Assembly (NCBI RefSeq): GCF_030684035.1
Contig: NZ_JAUXPI010000006.1
Coordinates: forward strand, 1 to 37,578
Direction of reading: 5' to 3'
DNA length: 37,578 nt
Source: Phaeovulum sp.
Lineage (GTDB): Bacteria > Pseudomonadota > Alphaproteobacteria > Rhodobacterales > Rhodobacteraceae
Below are positions 1 to 7,763 of this stretch, one piece after another. The position numbers were made by a program, and so were the translations under genes. Position 1 is the first letter of the stretch; every line of letters starts with the position of its first letter. The notes under the pieces are model-generated. The model was given only the letters and a program-made list of their open reading frames with translations, did not search any database and was not told the DNA's origin.

Positions 1-1377
1 GACTGGATTGCTGAGGAGCACCCTGTCCGCATCGTCGATCTGTTCGTCGATCAACTCGATCTGGCTGCCCTCGGATTTCACCGCCATGCCGCCGCACGCA
101 CCGGGCGGCCAGGGTGTCACCCGGCCGATCTGCTCAAGCTGTTCATCTACGGCTACCTGAACCGGATCCCGTCCAGCCGACGGCTGGAACGCGAGGCTGG
201 TCGTAATGTCGAGCTGATTTGGCTCATCGGACGGCTGGTGCCTGACCACAAGACCATCGCTGATTTTCGACGTGAGAACGGCCCAGCCATCCGCAAGACC
301 TGTGCGAAGTTCGTGGAACTGTGCCGCAGGATTGGCGTGCTGAAGGGCGACGTTGTCGCGGTTGATGGCAGTAAATTCAAGGCGGTCAACAATCGGGACC
401 GGAACTTCACCAAGGGCAAAATCGTGAGCCGCTTGGCACATCTGGAGGCAGAGGTCGGGCGCTATATCGAGGAGGCCGACCGGATCGATCGCCAAGAAAC
501 CGGCGCAGCACGGGCTGAGCGGTCGGCGCATCTGACCGGCCGATATCACCGCATCCGGCAGGAGATTGAACGCCTGTTGGCAATGGATGAGGCGCTCGCC
601 GATGCGCCCGATGGGCAGATATCGCTTACCGATCCAGATGCCCGCGCCATGGCGACGCGCGCGCAGCACAGCGGACATGTTGGCTATAATGTTCAAAGCG
701 TTGTCGATGCCGAGACCCATCTGATCGTGACGCATGAGGTCACCAACCAGGGGCATGACCGGGATCTGCTGACCAAGATGGCGACACAGATCAAGGCAGT
801 TCTGCAGCGCGAGGATCTGCACATACTTGCCGACAAGGGCTACTTCAGCGCCCTCGAAATCCTTGCCTGCCACAAGGCGGGTATAACAGCGACAGTGCCG
901 CGTTCGGATACGTCCGGTGCCCGGTCAAAGGGGCATTTTGTGAAGGCAGACTTCGCCTATGACCATGATGCCGATGTCTATCGCTGCCCTGCGGGACAGG
1001 CGCTGACGCATCGCACCACCACCGAGCAGCAGGGCCTCCAAATGCGACGCTACTGGACAAACGCGTGCAAGGATTGCGCCCTCAAAAGCCGTTGCACCAC
1101 AGGGCACGAGCGTCGGGTCTCGCGATGGGAACACGAACATTTGGTCGAAGCCTCGAATGCCCGCCGCCGCAGCCCGGCCGCCCCGATGAGCGTCCGTCGC
1201 TCGACGGTCGAGCACCCGTTTGGCACGATCAAGTCCTGGACTGGGCCCTGCCATTTCCTGACCCGGCGGCTTCGGGGGGTGCGCACGGAAATGGCGCTGA
1301 ATGTGCTGGCCTACAACATCAAACGAATGATCGCGCTGGTCGGCATCAAGGGGCTGATGGCCGCAATCCCGGGGTAG
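1..1377 (+). CDS. IS1182-family transposase, 5' end cut by window edge
   Basis: This is a DDE transposase that would cut and join the ends of its insertion sequence. The open frame runs from the first base of the window (starting DWIAEEHPVR) to a TAG, so the true start lies to the left; an internal GTG at 238 is not the real start because conserved sequence precedes it. Candidate catalytic residues, in window numbering, are D122 in VDGSKFKA, D278 in ILADKGYF and E404 in STVEHPFG, the last in the HPFGTIK context usual for IS1182 transposases. A Cys-rich part (CPAG, CKDC, CTTG) lies between D278 and E404, as is common in this family. The frame is intact over 458 codons, so the element may be active. 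The family call rests on motif recognition. The left terminal repeat is outside the window. Confidence 0.88.
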   Translation, partial: DWIAEEHPVRIVDLFVDQLDLAALGFHRHAAARTGRPGCHPADLLKLFIYGYLNRIPSSRRLEREAGRNVELIWLIGRLVPDHKTIADFRRENGPAIRKTCAKFVELCRRIGVLKGDVVAVDGSKFKAVNNRDRNFTKGKIVSRLAHLEAEVGRYIEEADRIDRQETGAARAERSAHLTGRYHRIRQEIERLLAMDEALADAPDGQISLTDPDARAMATRAQHSGHVGYNVQSVVDAETHLIVTHEVTNQGHDRDLLTKMATQIKAVLQREDLHILADKGYFSALEILACHKAGITATVPRSDTSGARSKGHFVKADFAYDHDADVYRCPAGQALTHRTTTEQQGLQMRRYWTNACKDCALKSRCTTGHERRVSRWEHEHLVEASNARRRSPAAPMSVRRSTVEHPFGTIKSWTGPCHFLTRRLRGVRTEMALNVLAYNIKRMIALVGIKGLMAAIPG

Positions 1378-1558
1378 ATCGGGCGAACACGGGCGTCCAT
1401 TGACGGTTCGGTGTGCTTCAAGGCTTGCCTCAGGCCCAAGGGCACGTCCAAAACCGGGTTTGCGACCAATTTAAGCCGAAATCTACCTGCCGACCAAAAT
1501 CACGCCCCCAGGGGCTCAGGTCGCCGAGTTTCCACACAGCCTCGACTCATAGCAGACA
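1..1558 (+). mobile_element. IS1182-like insertion sequence, right part
   Basis: The transposase is followed by about 180 noncoding bases before the rpsO terminator. This stretch has no gene of its own and includes GAGTTTCCACACAGCCTCGA near 1528, which looks like IS terminal sequence. The right end is set only approximately, because the matching left inverted repeat is not visible and no target-site duplication can be checked. The element lies immediately downstream of the rpsO terminator. Confidence 0.45.
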
Positions 1559-1564
1559 TTCGAC

Positions 1565-1597
1565 AAACAAAAATGCCCGCAGCCTTCGCCACGGGCA
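1565..1597 (-). terminator. Rho-independent terminator of rpsO
   Basis: Read on the minus strand, TGCCCG (1597-1592) pairs with CGGGCA (1579-1574) around a 12-base loop, and a run of five T follows at once. It begins 23 bases after the rpsO stop codon, so rpsO transcription should end here. Confidence 0.75.
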
Positions 1598-1619
1598 CCC
1601 ATGCAACCTTTGCGACAGT

Positions 1620-1889
1620 TCAGCGGCGCAGCGCCAGCCTTTCGATCAGCGTGGCGTAGCGGGCGGCACTTTTGCCCTTGAGGTAGTCGAGCAGGCGGCG
1701 GCGCTGGGCCACCATCATCAAGAGGCCACGGCGGGAATGGTTGTCCTTCTTGTGGTCCTTGAAGTGCTCGGTCAGCGTCGCGATACGCGAGGTGAGAATG
1801 GCCACCTGCACCTCGGGCGAACCGGTATCGCCTTCCTTGGTGGCGAATTCCTTGATGAGGCGGGCTTTTTCTTCGACAGTAATCGACAT
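1620..1889 (-). CDS. rpsO: 30S ribosomal protein S15
   Basis: S15 binds the central domain of 16S rRNA early in 30S assembly and forms a bridge to the 50S subunit. The 89-residue product has the usual family length. Recognisable segments are [46 protein letters not shown] and RRRLLDYLK. The start at 1889 was chosen over an in-frame ATG at 1922 because it gives the normal S15 N-terminus and has a GGAGT ribosome-binding site just upstream. It is the last gene of a minus-strand group with rbfA, truB and a DUF1643 gene, and has its own terminator. In many bacteria pnp follows rpsO; here an IS does. A structured leader precedes it and may serve autoregulation. Confidence 0.97.
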   Translation of the reverse strand: MSITVEEKARLIKEFATKEGDTGSPEVQVAILTSRIATLTEHFKDHKKDNHSRRGLLMMVAQRRRLLDYLKGKSAARYATLIERLALRR

Positions 1890-1981
1890 CGGGGACTCCT
1901 TGATATTGAGGTGACGGCACAAGCCGGGATGTCGTCCAGCAGGGCCCTTGCTCCGCCAGGGCAGGCGGATGCGCGCATATA
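1890..1981 (-). promoter_or_regulatory. rpsO promoter and structured leader (candidate)
   Basis: On the minus strand a TATATG -10-like hexamer (1981-1976) is followed by a hairpin, CCGCC/GGCGG with a six-base loop (1968-1953), then a partly self-complementary GCAAGGGCCCTGC (1951-1939), and the rpsO start about 80 bases from the expected transcript start. No good -35 was found. S15 represses its own mRNA in several bacterial groups by binding leader structures, so an autoregulatory leader is plausible but inferred. Confidence 0.3.
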
Positions 1982-2036
1982 GGGGAAATGCGCCGGAAAG
2001 GAAAGCCCAATTGCGGCTGGCCCCGCGCCGCGCGGC

Positions 2037-3098
2037 CTAGGCGGCGATGGCGGCAAGCGCCTGCGGGGTCAAAAGCGCGATGTCCTCGGCGGTCAGTCCG
2101 GCACCGTGCAAGACCTCGACCAGCGCGATTCCATCAAGCTTGATCCAGACGGCGTCGGGTGCGGTGGCAGAAGGCTCTACCGTCACCAGAGGGTTGCTGT
2201 GCACCTCAGGGTCGTAAACCAGCGCGATCCGGTCAAGGCTCGCGTCGAACAGGATCGTGGCGGGGCGTGCGGGGTCGATCCAGTCGCCTACGGCGAACAG
2301 GTCCGCGCCCTCGCCGCCATTGCCGAAATCACCGCTGCCAAGCACCAGCAGATCATCGCCGCGCCCGCCATTGAGCAGGTCTTGGCCGGTGTCGATGTCA
2401 CCCGACCCGGTGACCGGGTCTGCCACACGGCCGATCAGCACATCGTTTCCGGCATCGCCGAACAGCTCATCGCTGCCAAGCCCGCCGATCAGCGTGTCGG
2501 CCCCTTCGCCGCCTTGCAGGCTGTCGTTGCCCGCGCCGCCGAGCAGGAGATCGGCACCGCTGCCGCCTTGCAGAAGGTCGTCGCCCGCGCCGCCATCAAG
2601 CAGGTCATCGCCCATGCCGCCCATCAGGCTGTCATCGCCCGCGCCGCCAAGGAGCGTGTCGTTGCCATCGTTGCCGCTGAGCGCGTCATCACCCGGACCA
2701 CCTGAAATCAGGTCGTCGCCGGTGCCGCCGTGCATGTCATCGCTGCCGTCACCGCCCGCCAACGTATCATCGCCGCCGTAGCCGTTGATCTGGTCATCAC
2801 CTGCGCCACCAGAAATAATGTCACCGTTCTCGTCGCCCCAGAGGATGTCCTCACCCTCGGTGCCAGTGACCGGATCGGGTGCGGCGGCAACCACATCCTG
2901 GGCATCGGCGTCCAACAGGTCGCCATCTGCCGGTGTCTCGGCGGAAATGTGCCCATCGCCCTCCGGTTCGGACTCAGCAGCGCCACCATTGCCGAAAAAG
3001 GAAAAGAGGTCGGCCGAAAACCCGACAAGCAGCAACCCCAGAAACCCGGCAATCAAAAACACGGCGGCGGCCCCCCACTGGCTTTCGCATGCGGCCAT
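2037..3098 (-). CDS. Membrane-anchored RTX calcium-binding repeat protein
   Basis: The 353-residue product begins with a short charged segment and one hydrophobic helix (about residues 10-27), then an acidic linker (about 38-75), then about 16 consecutive nine-residue RTX repeats of the GGxGxDxLx type (about 79-222), and a second short group (such as GGRGDDLLV and GGEGADLFA) before a C-terminal nonrepeat domain ending in LTPQALAAIAA. RTX repeats fold as a parallel beta roll that binds calcium outside the cell. The N-terminal helix could be an anchor rather than a cleaved signal, since no clear cleavage site follows. No protease or lipase domain is present, so the activity is unknown. No strong ribosome-binding site precedes ATG 3098. 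It lies between a DUF1643 gene and rpsO, an unexpected place. A short AT-rich stretch upstream (3123-3161) may hold its own promoter. Confidence 0.85.
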   Translation of the reverse strand: MAACESQWGAAAVFLIAGFLGLLLVGFSADLFSFFGNGGAAESEPEGDGHISAETPADGDLLDADAQDVVAAAPDPVTGTEGEDILWGDENGDIISGGAGDDQINGYGGDDTLAGGDGSDDMHGGTGDDLISGGPGDDALSGNDGNDTLLGGAGDDSLMGGMGDDLLDGGAGDDLLQGGSGADLLLGGAGNDSLQGGEGADTLIGGLGSDELFGDAGNDVLIGRVADPVTGSGDIDTGQDLLNGGRGDDLLVLGSGDFGNGGEGADLFAVGDWIDPARPATILFDASLDRIALVYDPEVHSNPLVTVEPSATAPDAVWIKLDGIALVEVLHGAGLTAEDIALLTPQALAAIAA

Positions 3099-3161
3099 GA
3101 TCTTGCAATCAGGCGGTTTTGCCTAGCCGATAGTGCCTAATACTTTAGCGAATATTATTGC

Positions 3162-3692
3162 TCAGGCCTGCTGCGAAGTCCAGCGCTCGGGCCGGCGGTC
3201 ATAGCCTATGTAAAGCGGGTGGCGCGGCGCGCCGTCGCGCGTAAGGCCAAGGTGGAAAAGCCTGCGGCCACTGGCACCCAGCATCGCCCCCACCGCCGCG
3301 CCGCGCCCCAGATGCGCCCCGTGCGCGCCCCAGGCGCAAAGGATCAGGTCGTCGGCACCTGCGGCCCAGCCAAGGCTTTCGGCAATCGCCGCATCGTTGC
3401 CCGGGCCGATCGGGTCGGCTTCGGCGCGCATCGCGCGTGGGTCGGTGGCGCGAAAGGCGAAGATGTTGGCGACCCGGAAACCGCCATAGCCGAGCACCCG
3501 CGCCCGCCGCTCGCAACGTTCCACGGTGGGGTCGTTCTGCGCCTCGGTCGCGGTCGAGGGGTTGAGCAGAATATAGAGCGCGCGCGGCGCTTCAGGCTGC
3601 CAGACCCGCGTCAGCAGATAGCGATAGCGTTCGCAATCCGAATAGACCGCGCTGCTTGCCGCATCGCCCTTGAGGTGGTGCCGGGTGATCAT
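3162..3692 (-). CDS. DUF1643 domain protein
   Basis: The product has 176 residues and matches DUF1643 by the segments YLLTRVW, LYILLNPSTA, DPTVERCERRA, GFRVANIFAFRATDP and LILCAWGAHG. The biochemical role of the family is not established; the proteins are small and soluble and look like nucleotide- or nucleic-acid-associated enzymes, but that is only a guess. The start at ATG 3692 is preferred because the longer frame upstream only reads antisense to nothing and overlaps truB out of frame; AGAAAG lies seven bases upstream as a weak ribosome-binding site. It follows truB by about 60 bases in the same direction and probably shares its transcript. Confidence 0.85.
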   Translation of the reverse strand: MITRHHLKGDAASSAVYSDCERYRYLLTRVWQPEAPRALYILLNPSTATEAQNDPTVERCERRARVLGYGGFRVANIFAFRATDPRAMRAEADPIGPGNDAAIAESLGWAAGADDLILCAWGAHGAHLGRGAAVGAMLGASGRRLFHLGLTRDGAPRHPLYIGYDRRPERWTSQQA

Positions 3693-3751
3693 GCCGCTTT
3701 CTGGCCCGCGCCGCCCGCGCGCGCAAGCCCCGCCCGAAACCGGATGCCGCC

Positions 3752-4651
3752 TCAGAGGTTGAACACCCGGCTCGGGTGCAGCTCTCCCGCGCGGTAGATG
3801 CCAACCGCCACCGGCTGGTCCTGAAAGCTCGCCCAGGCGGCCGCGCCGTATTCGGCACCGGTCAGCACCGTGCCGGGGTTGCCGTTGCGCATTCGCACGG
3901 CACCCTCGGGCGTGGCTTTCAGCTCGGGCAGGTCTGCCAGCCCAAGCTCCAGCGGCAGCAGATGCGTTTCGAGCTCCGGGCTTCGCGCGAGGCGCTCGAT
4001 CTCGTCGAGGCTCAATCCCTGCGCGGCATCGAATGGCCCCGACCAGACGCGCCGCAACATCAGGACGTGACCGTAGCACCCCAGTGCTGCGCCAAGGTCG
4101 CGGGCGATGGCGCGGACATAGCCGCCCTTGCCGCAGATCATCTCCAGTTCCAGCGTATCGGGATCAGGTCGGGCGATCACCTTGAGGCTCTCCACCCAGA
4201 GCGGGCGCGCGGCGAGGTCCATCGTCTCGCCGGAACGCGCCAGATCATAGGCGCGCTCGCCTTCGACCTTGACGGCAGAAAACTGCGGCGGCACCTGCTG
4301 AATGGCACCGCGAAATGCGGGCAGGGCGGCCGCTATTTCGGCATCGGTGGGGCGCAGATGCGTCGCGGCAATCACCGCGCCTTCGGCATCATCCGTGGTT
4401 GTGGCGCTGCCCAGCCGCATGCTGAAGCGGTAGCATTTCAACGCGTCGGTGATGTAGGGCACGGTCTTGGTGGCTTCGCCCAGCGCAATCGCCAGCACCC
4501 CGGTTGCCCCCGGATCGAGCGTGCCCGCGTGGCCCGCCTTTTTCGCGTCGAGCGCCCAGCGCACCTTGCCGACCACGGCAGTCGAGGTGATGCCAGCGGG
4601 CTTGTCGACGATCAGCCAGCCCGAAACCTCGCGGCCTTTCTTGCGTGCCAT
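3752..4651 (-). CDS. truB: tRNA pseudouridine(55) synthase TruB
   Basis: TruB converts uridine 55 of the tRNA T loop to pseudouridine. The 299-residue protein carries the family core [16 protein letters not shown], with the catalytic aspartate at about D46, preceded by [13 protein letters not shown]. Further family segments are [36 protein letters not shown] and [12 protein letters not shown]. The C-terminal part (about 230-299) is the small PUA-like domain usual in bacterial TruB. The ATG at 4651 gives the standard N-terminus MARKKGRE. rbfA ends 61 bases upstream, and rbfA-truB is a widespread pair, consistent with a shared role in RNA maturation. Confidence 0.97.
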   Translation of the reverse strand: MARKKGREVSGWLIVDKPAGITSTAVVGKVRWALDAKKAGHAGTLDPGATGVLAIALGEATKTVPYITDALKCYRFSMRLGSATTTDDAEGAVIAATHLRPTDAEIAAALPAFRGAIQQVPPQFSAVKVEGERAYDLARSGETMDLAARPLWVESLKVIARPDPDTLELEMICGKGGYVRAIARDLGAALGCYGHVLMLRRVWSGPFDAAQGLSLDEIERLARSPELETHLLPLELGLADLPELKATPEGAVRMRNGNPGTVLTGAEYGAAAWASFQDQPVAVGIYRAGELHPSRVFNL

Positions 4652-4712
4652 GCACTGCCCCTTTGCGGCGGAGCCCGCCTGCTAGCCGAGCGTTTGCCCA
4701 GCGTCAACCGGG

Positions 4713-5135
4713 TCACTCGGTCTGCGGCGGCTCGTCATCCGGCTTGGCGATGTCGCGCTGCACGGTCTCGTCGGCAAACATGCGCCGGGTCTGGTCGAGC
4801 CGGTCAAAGGTCTGGTCGAGCACAAAGCGCAGTTCGGGTGTCGCCCGCAGGGTCATGCCGCGCGAAATCAGATGGCGGATTTCGCCGGTCTTGCGCTTGA
4901 GCGCCTTGAGCAGCGCCTCGCCGCCCTGCCCGCCGAGCGGCGAGACATAGGCGGTTGCCACGCGCAGGTCTGGTGACAGGCGCACTTCGCCCACGGTTAC
5001 CGAAAAACCCGCCAGCACATCGTCATGCACCTCACCGTGCAGCAAGGCTTCGGAGAGGTTGCGCCGAATCAGCTCGCCGACGCGAAGCTGACGTTGCGAA
5101 GGGCCTTGCCCCTGTGGAAAGCGGTTTGTTGCCAT
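4713..5135 (-). CDS. rbfA: 30S ribosome-binding factor RbfA
   Basis: RbfA is a KH-like cold-adaptation factor that binds the immature 30S subunit and helps mature the 5' end of 16S rRNA. The 140-residue product shows [18 protein letters not shown] near the N-terminus, then [24 protein letters not shown] and a C-terminal part with [17 protein letters not shown], all typical of RbfA. A much longer frame extends upstream but is a shadow of dapB on the other strand; ATG 5135 with a GGGG tract before it gives the usual size. It is divergent from dapB and leads the minus-strand group rbfA-truB-DUF1643. The acidic tail [10 protein letters not shown] is not conserved in the family. Confidence 0.95.
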   Translation of the reverse strand: MATNRFPQGQGPSQRQLRVGELIRRNLSEALLHGEVHDDVLAGFSVTVGEVRLSPDLRVATAYVSPLGGQGGEALLKALKRKTGEIRHLISRGMTLRATPELRFVLDQTFDRLDQTRRMFADETVQRDIAKPDDEPPQTE

Positions 5136-5156
5136 GCCCCCATGTAGGGCACTGTG

Positions 5157-5175
5157 GCCCCGCTCGCAACGGGGC
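5157..5175. other. GC-rich hairpin between rbfA and dapB
   Basis: GCCCCG (5157-5162) pairs with CGGGGC (5170-5175) around a seven-base loop. Read on the plus strand TTT follows. Because the flanking genes are divergent it lies in the 5' region of one or both transcripts, not at a gene end. It may be a weak attenuator or chance structure in GC-rich DNA. Confidence 0.25.
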
Positions 5176-5232
5176 TTTGCCAAGCCGGGCCGCAGCGGGT
5201 ATGGAAAAGACCAGAGCGGCAGGGGGCGGGGC

Positions 5233-6042
5233 ATGAGCGAATTGCCGGGCATCGTGATTACCGGGGCATCGGGCCGAATGGGCCGGATGCTGGCGGCAAC
5301 CATTGCCGGTTCGGGCAAGGCGCGGCTGGTGGGCGCGGTGGAGCGCAGCGGCCACGCCTGGGTGGGGCGTGACCACGGGCTGGCGCTTGGCGGCGCGGCG
5401 AGCGGCCTCATCGTCACCGATGATCCTCTGGAGGCCTTCGCGCAGGCCCAGGCGGTAATCGATTTCACCGCGCCCGCCGCGACGGTGGAGTTTGCGGCAC
5501 TCGCGGCGCAGGCCCGCGCCGTGCATGTGATCGGCACTACCGGGCTGGAAGCCAGCCATCTGGCGAAACTCAAGGCGGCCGCGCGCCACGCGGTGATCGT
5601 ACGCGCGGGCAACATGAGCCTTGGTGTCAACCTTCTGGTGCAGCTTACCCGCAAGGTGGCGGCCGCGCTCGACGCCGATTGGGATGTGGAAATCCTGGAA
5701 GCGCACCACCGCATGAAGGTCGATGCGCCTTCGGGCACCGCGCTGATGCTCGGGCAGGCGGCGGCAGAGGGGCGCGGCATCCCGCTTGATGCCAACCGCG
5801 AGGCGGGGCGTGACGGCATCACCGGCGCGCGCCGCCCCGGTGCCATCGGCTTTGCCAGCCTGCGCGGCGGCGATATTGTCGGCGAACATGACGTGATCTT
5901 TGCCGGCGCGGGCGAACGCATCGTGCTGCGCCACATTGCCACCGACCGCGCCATTTTTGCCCGCGGCGCATTGCGCGCCGCATTATGGGGGCAGGGCCAG
6001 AAGCCGGGCGAATACGATATGTTCGACGTGCTCGGTCTCTGA
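5233..6042 (+). CDS. dapB: 4-hydroxy-tetrahydrodipicolinate reductase
   Basis: DapB uses NAD(P)H to reduce the dehydrated product of DapA to tetrahydrodipicolinate in the diaminopimelate/lysine pathway of the cytosol. The 269-residue product has the dinucleotide-binding motif GASGRMGRM at residues 11-19 and the family signature [15 protein letters not shown] at about 156-170, with H158/H159 and K162 as the catalytic His and Lys. [11 protein letters not shown] (about 123-133) and GEHDVIFAG are also typical. The ATG at 5233 has the tract GGGGGCGGGG just upstream; the frame is open farther back but lacks conserved sequence. It is divergent from rbfA and convergent with the SdhAF4-like gene. A lysine-degrading pair lies 13 kb away, so lysine is both made and broken down from this region. 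Confidence 0.97.
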   Translation: MSELPGIVITGASGRMGRMLAATIAGSGKARLVGAVERSGHAWVGRDHGLALGGAASGLIVTDDPLEAFAQAQAVIDFTAPAATVEFAALAAQARAVHVIGTTGLEASHLAKLKAAARHAVIVRAGNMSLGVNLLVQLTRKVAAALDADWDVEILEAHHRMKVDAPSGTALMLGQAAAEGRGIPLDANREAGRDGITGARRPGAIGFASLRGGDIVGEHDVIFAGAGERIVLRHIATDRAIFARGALRAALWGQGQKPGEYDMFDVLGL

Positions 6043-6066
6043 GGCTTCTTCATTGCTTCAGATACC

Positions 6067-6093
6067 CCGGGGGTCCAGGGGCAGCGCCCCCGG
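6067..6093. repeat. GC-rich inverted repeat between convergent genes
   Basis: CCGGGGG (6067-6073) pairs with CCCCCGG (6087-6093). An alternative inner hairpin is GGGGC (6078-6082) with GCCCC (6086-6090). There is no T tract on either side. It sits between the ends of dapB and the SdhAF4-like gene, where it could stop or protect both transcripts. Similar GATACCCCGGGGGTCC blocks are, from memory, frequent near gene ends in Rhodobacterales; a genome search would settle that. Confidence 0.45.
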
Positions 6094-6103
6094 CCGCTGG
6101 CGA

Positions 6104-6283
6104 TCAGAAGTCGATCGCCAGCCCCTTTTTCTCCCAGTCGCCATAGCGCACCGGCTCGGGGCCGTCGCGGCCGCCGAGTTCGGTCGGAAGCGCCACCGTA
6201 GCGGCGGCCTTGCGGCGCGCCGCGGCCTCTGCAAGGGCGCGGCGTGCGGCGGCGGGCAGGTCGGGGGCAGTATCGTCGCGCAT
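6104..6283 (-). CDS. DUF1674 protein, SdhAF4-like succinate dehydrogenase assembly factor
   Basis: The 59-residue product ends in GGRDGPEPVRYGDWEKKGLA followed by IDF, the hallmark of DUF1674, the family of eukaryotic SDHAF4. That factor binds the flavinylated SdhA subunit and aids its assembly with SdhB in complex II. The role in bacteria is inferred from the family. The N-terminal half is Ala/Arg-rich and poorly conserved. AAGGA lies eight bases before ATG 6283. The gene is divergent from rsmB and convergent with dapB, with no sdh genes in the window, so it appears to be a stand-alone gene. It is short enough to be missed by automated gene calling. Confidence 0.85.
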   Translation of the reverse strand: MRDDTAPDLPAAARRALAEAAARRKAAATVALPTELGGRDGPEPVRYGDWEKKGLAIDF

Positions 6284-6355
6284 CGCGGGTTCCTTGTGCG
6301 GGGCGGCACCATGATATAGGGCGCGGCGGGGTGTGCAACTGGCAAAGGGTGGGGC

Positions 6356-7636
6356 ATGGGCAAGGCAGATCCGGTGCGGCAGGCGGCGGTTGGCCTGATC
6401 GCGGGCGTGACCGAGGGCCATGCGACGCTGTCGGATCTGCTCGCCGCAGGTGCTTTGGTGGGTCTTTCGCCGCCTGAGCGGGCGCGGGCGCAGCGGCTGG
6501 CAACCACCACCCTGCGTCAGCTTGGCCGCGCCGATGCCGTGCTGAAGCCGCATCTGCGCCGCCCGCCGCCAGCCGAGGTACTGGCGGCGTTGCGTCTCGC
6601 GACCGTCGAGCTGCTGGAAGAGACTGCGGCACCGCATGGCGTGGTCGATGCGGCGGTAACCCTGGTGCGGGCGTCGGGGCCGCGCGGCGAAAGCCTTGCC
6701 GGGCTGGTGAACGCGGTGCTGCGCAAAGTGGCAGCAACTCCGCCTGCGGCCTGGGCGGCGCTGCCGCCACCCGCCTTGCCGTCATGGCTGCGCGGGCGGC
6801 TGATGAATGCCTGGGGCAAGCAGGCGGTGATGGCGATGGAGGCGGCGCATTTGCGCGGGGCAGCTTTCGACCTCACGCCGAAAACGGGCGATGCTGTGAC
6901 GCTTGCGGCGGCCTTGGGCGGGGTGGTGCTGGCGACCGGGTCGGTGCGGCTTGCCGGGCAGCAGGGGCAGGTGAGCGAGCTGCCGGGCTATGCGAGCGGC
7001 GACTGGTGGGTGCAGGATGCCGCCGCCGCGCTGGTGGCGCGGGTGCTGGCACCGGTGGCGGGCGAGCGGGTGCTTGACCTTTGCGCGGCCCCCGGCGGCA
7101 AAACGCTGCAACTGGCGGCGGCGGGGGCGGTGGTGACGGCGCTTGATATTTCCGCGCCGCGGATGCAACGCCTGCACGAGAACCTTGCGCGCACAGGGCT
7201 CCGCGCCGAGGTGGTGGTGGCCGATGCGCTTGCCTGGGTGCCCGAGCAAGGCTTTGATGCGGTGCTGCTCGATGCGCCCTGTTCTGCCACCGGCACCATC
7301 CGCCGCCACCCCGATCTGCCGCATAGCCGCGATCCTGCCAGCCTGCGCGGGCTTTACGAATTGCAGGCAGCGCTGATTGACCGGGCGCTGGGCTTTCTGA
7401 AGCCTGGCGGACGGCTGGTTTATGCCACCTGTTCGCTGTTGCCCGAAGAGGGCGAGGCGCAGGTTGCCGCGGCGCTAGCCCACCACCCCGATTTGCGCAG
7501 CGACCCTGCGGCGCTGGCGCTGCCGGGGGTGAGCCCCGCTTGGATAACGCCTGAAGGCGGGCTGCGGCTGCGCCCCGACTACTGGCCAGAGGCGGGCGGA
7601 ATGGACGGCTTCTATATTGCGCGCCTGCGGCGCTGA
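6356..7636 (+). CDS. rsmB: 16S rRNA m5C967 methyltransferase (RsmB/Sun family)
   Basis: This RNA methyltransferase transfers a methyl group from S-adenosylmethionine to a cytosine of 16S rRNA, C967 in E. coli numbering. The 426-residue product has an N-terminal NusB-like RNA-binding domain (about 1-125, with LVNAVLRKV at its end) and a C-terminal Rossmann methyltransferase. The SAM site is VLDLCAAPGGKTLQLAAAGA, motif IV is LLDAPCSATGTIRRHPD and motif VI is YATCSLLPEEGE; the two Cys, in PCS and TCS, are the release and nucleophile residues. The N-terminal NusB domain separates it from RsmF and other NOL1/NOP2/Sun members. ATG 6356 follows a GGGTGGGG tract. It is divergent from the SdhAF4-like gene and followed by a heparinase-like gene in the same direction. 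Confidence 0.93.
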   Translation: MGKADPVRQAAVGLIAGVTEGHATLSDLLAAGALVGLSPPERARAQRLATTTLRQLGRADAVLKPHLRRPPPAEVLAALRLATVELLEETAAPHGVVDAAVTLVRASGPRGESLAGLVNAVLRKVAATPPAAWAALPPPALPSWLRGRLMNAWGKQAVMAMEAAHLRGAAFDLTPKTGDAVTLAAALGGVVLATGSVRLAGQQGQVSELPGYASGDWWVQDAAAALVARVLAPVAGERVLDLCAAPGGKTLQLAAAGAVVTALDISAPRMQRLHENLARTGLRAEVVVADALAWVPEQGFDAVLLDAPCSATGTIRRHPDLPHSRDPASLRGLYELQAALIDRALGFLKPGGRLVYATCSLLPEEGEAQVAAALAHHPDLRSDPAALALPGVSPAWITPEGGLRLRPDYWPEAGGMDGFYIARLRR

Positions 7637-7763
7637 ACGGGTGCCGGTGCGGCGGTAACCGCGCTGATGCCAGAAATGAGCGGTGACAGTCTCCCGGGCG
7701 CTGGCTATGGTGCGGATGCGTGAATGGGGCGGGCGCTCAGGCGCGAAAACGGCGACCAACGGC

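Noticed and set aside
2106-2781. Plus-strand frames with repeated AAEQ- or PPS-like units opposite the RTX gene
   Set aside because: The repetition mirrors the RTX repeats on the other strand, so these frames are shadows rather than genes.
2257-2830. Tandem repeats considered as a CRISPR-like array
   Set aside because: The period is 27 bases with no spacers; it encodes nine-residue RTX units in frame on the minus strand.
4713-6785. 690-codon minus-strand frame overlapping dapB and rsmB
   Set aside because: Only its last 140 codons (rbfA) resemble a protein; the rest is antisense to dapB, the SdhAF4 region and rsmB with low-complexity Pro/Arg/Ala composition.
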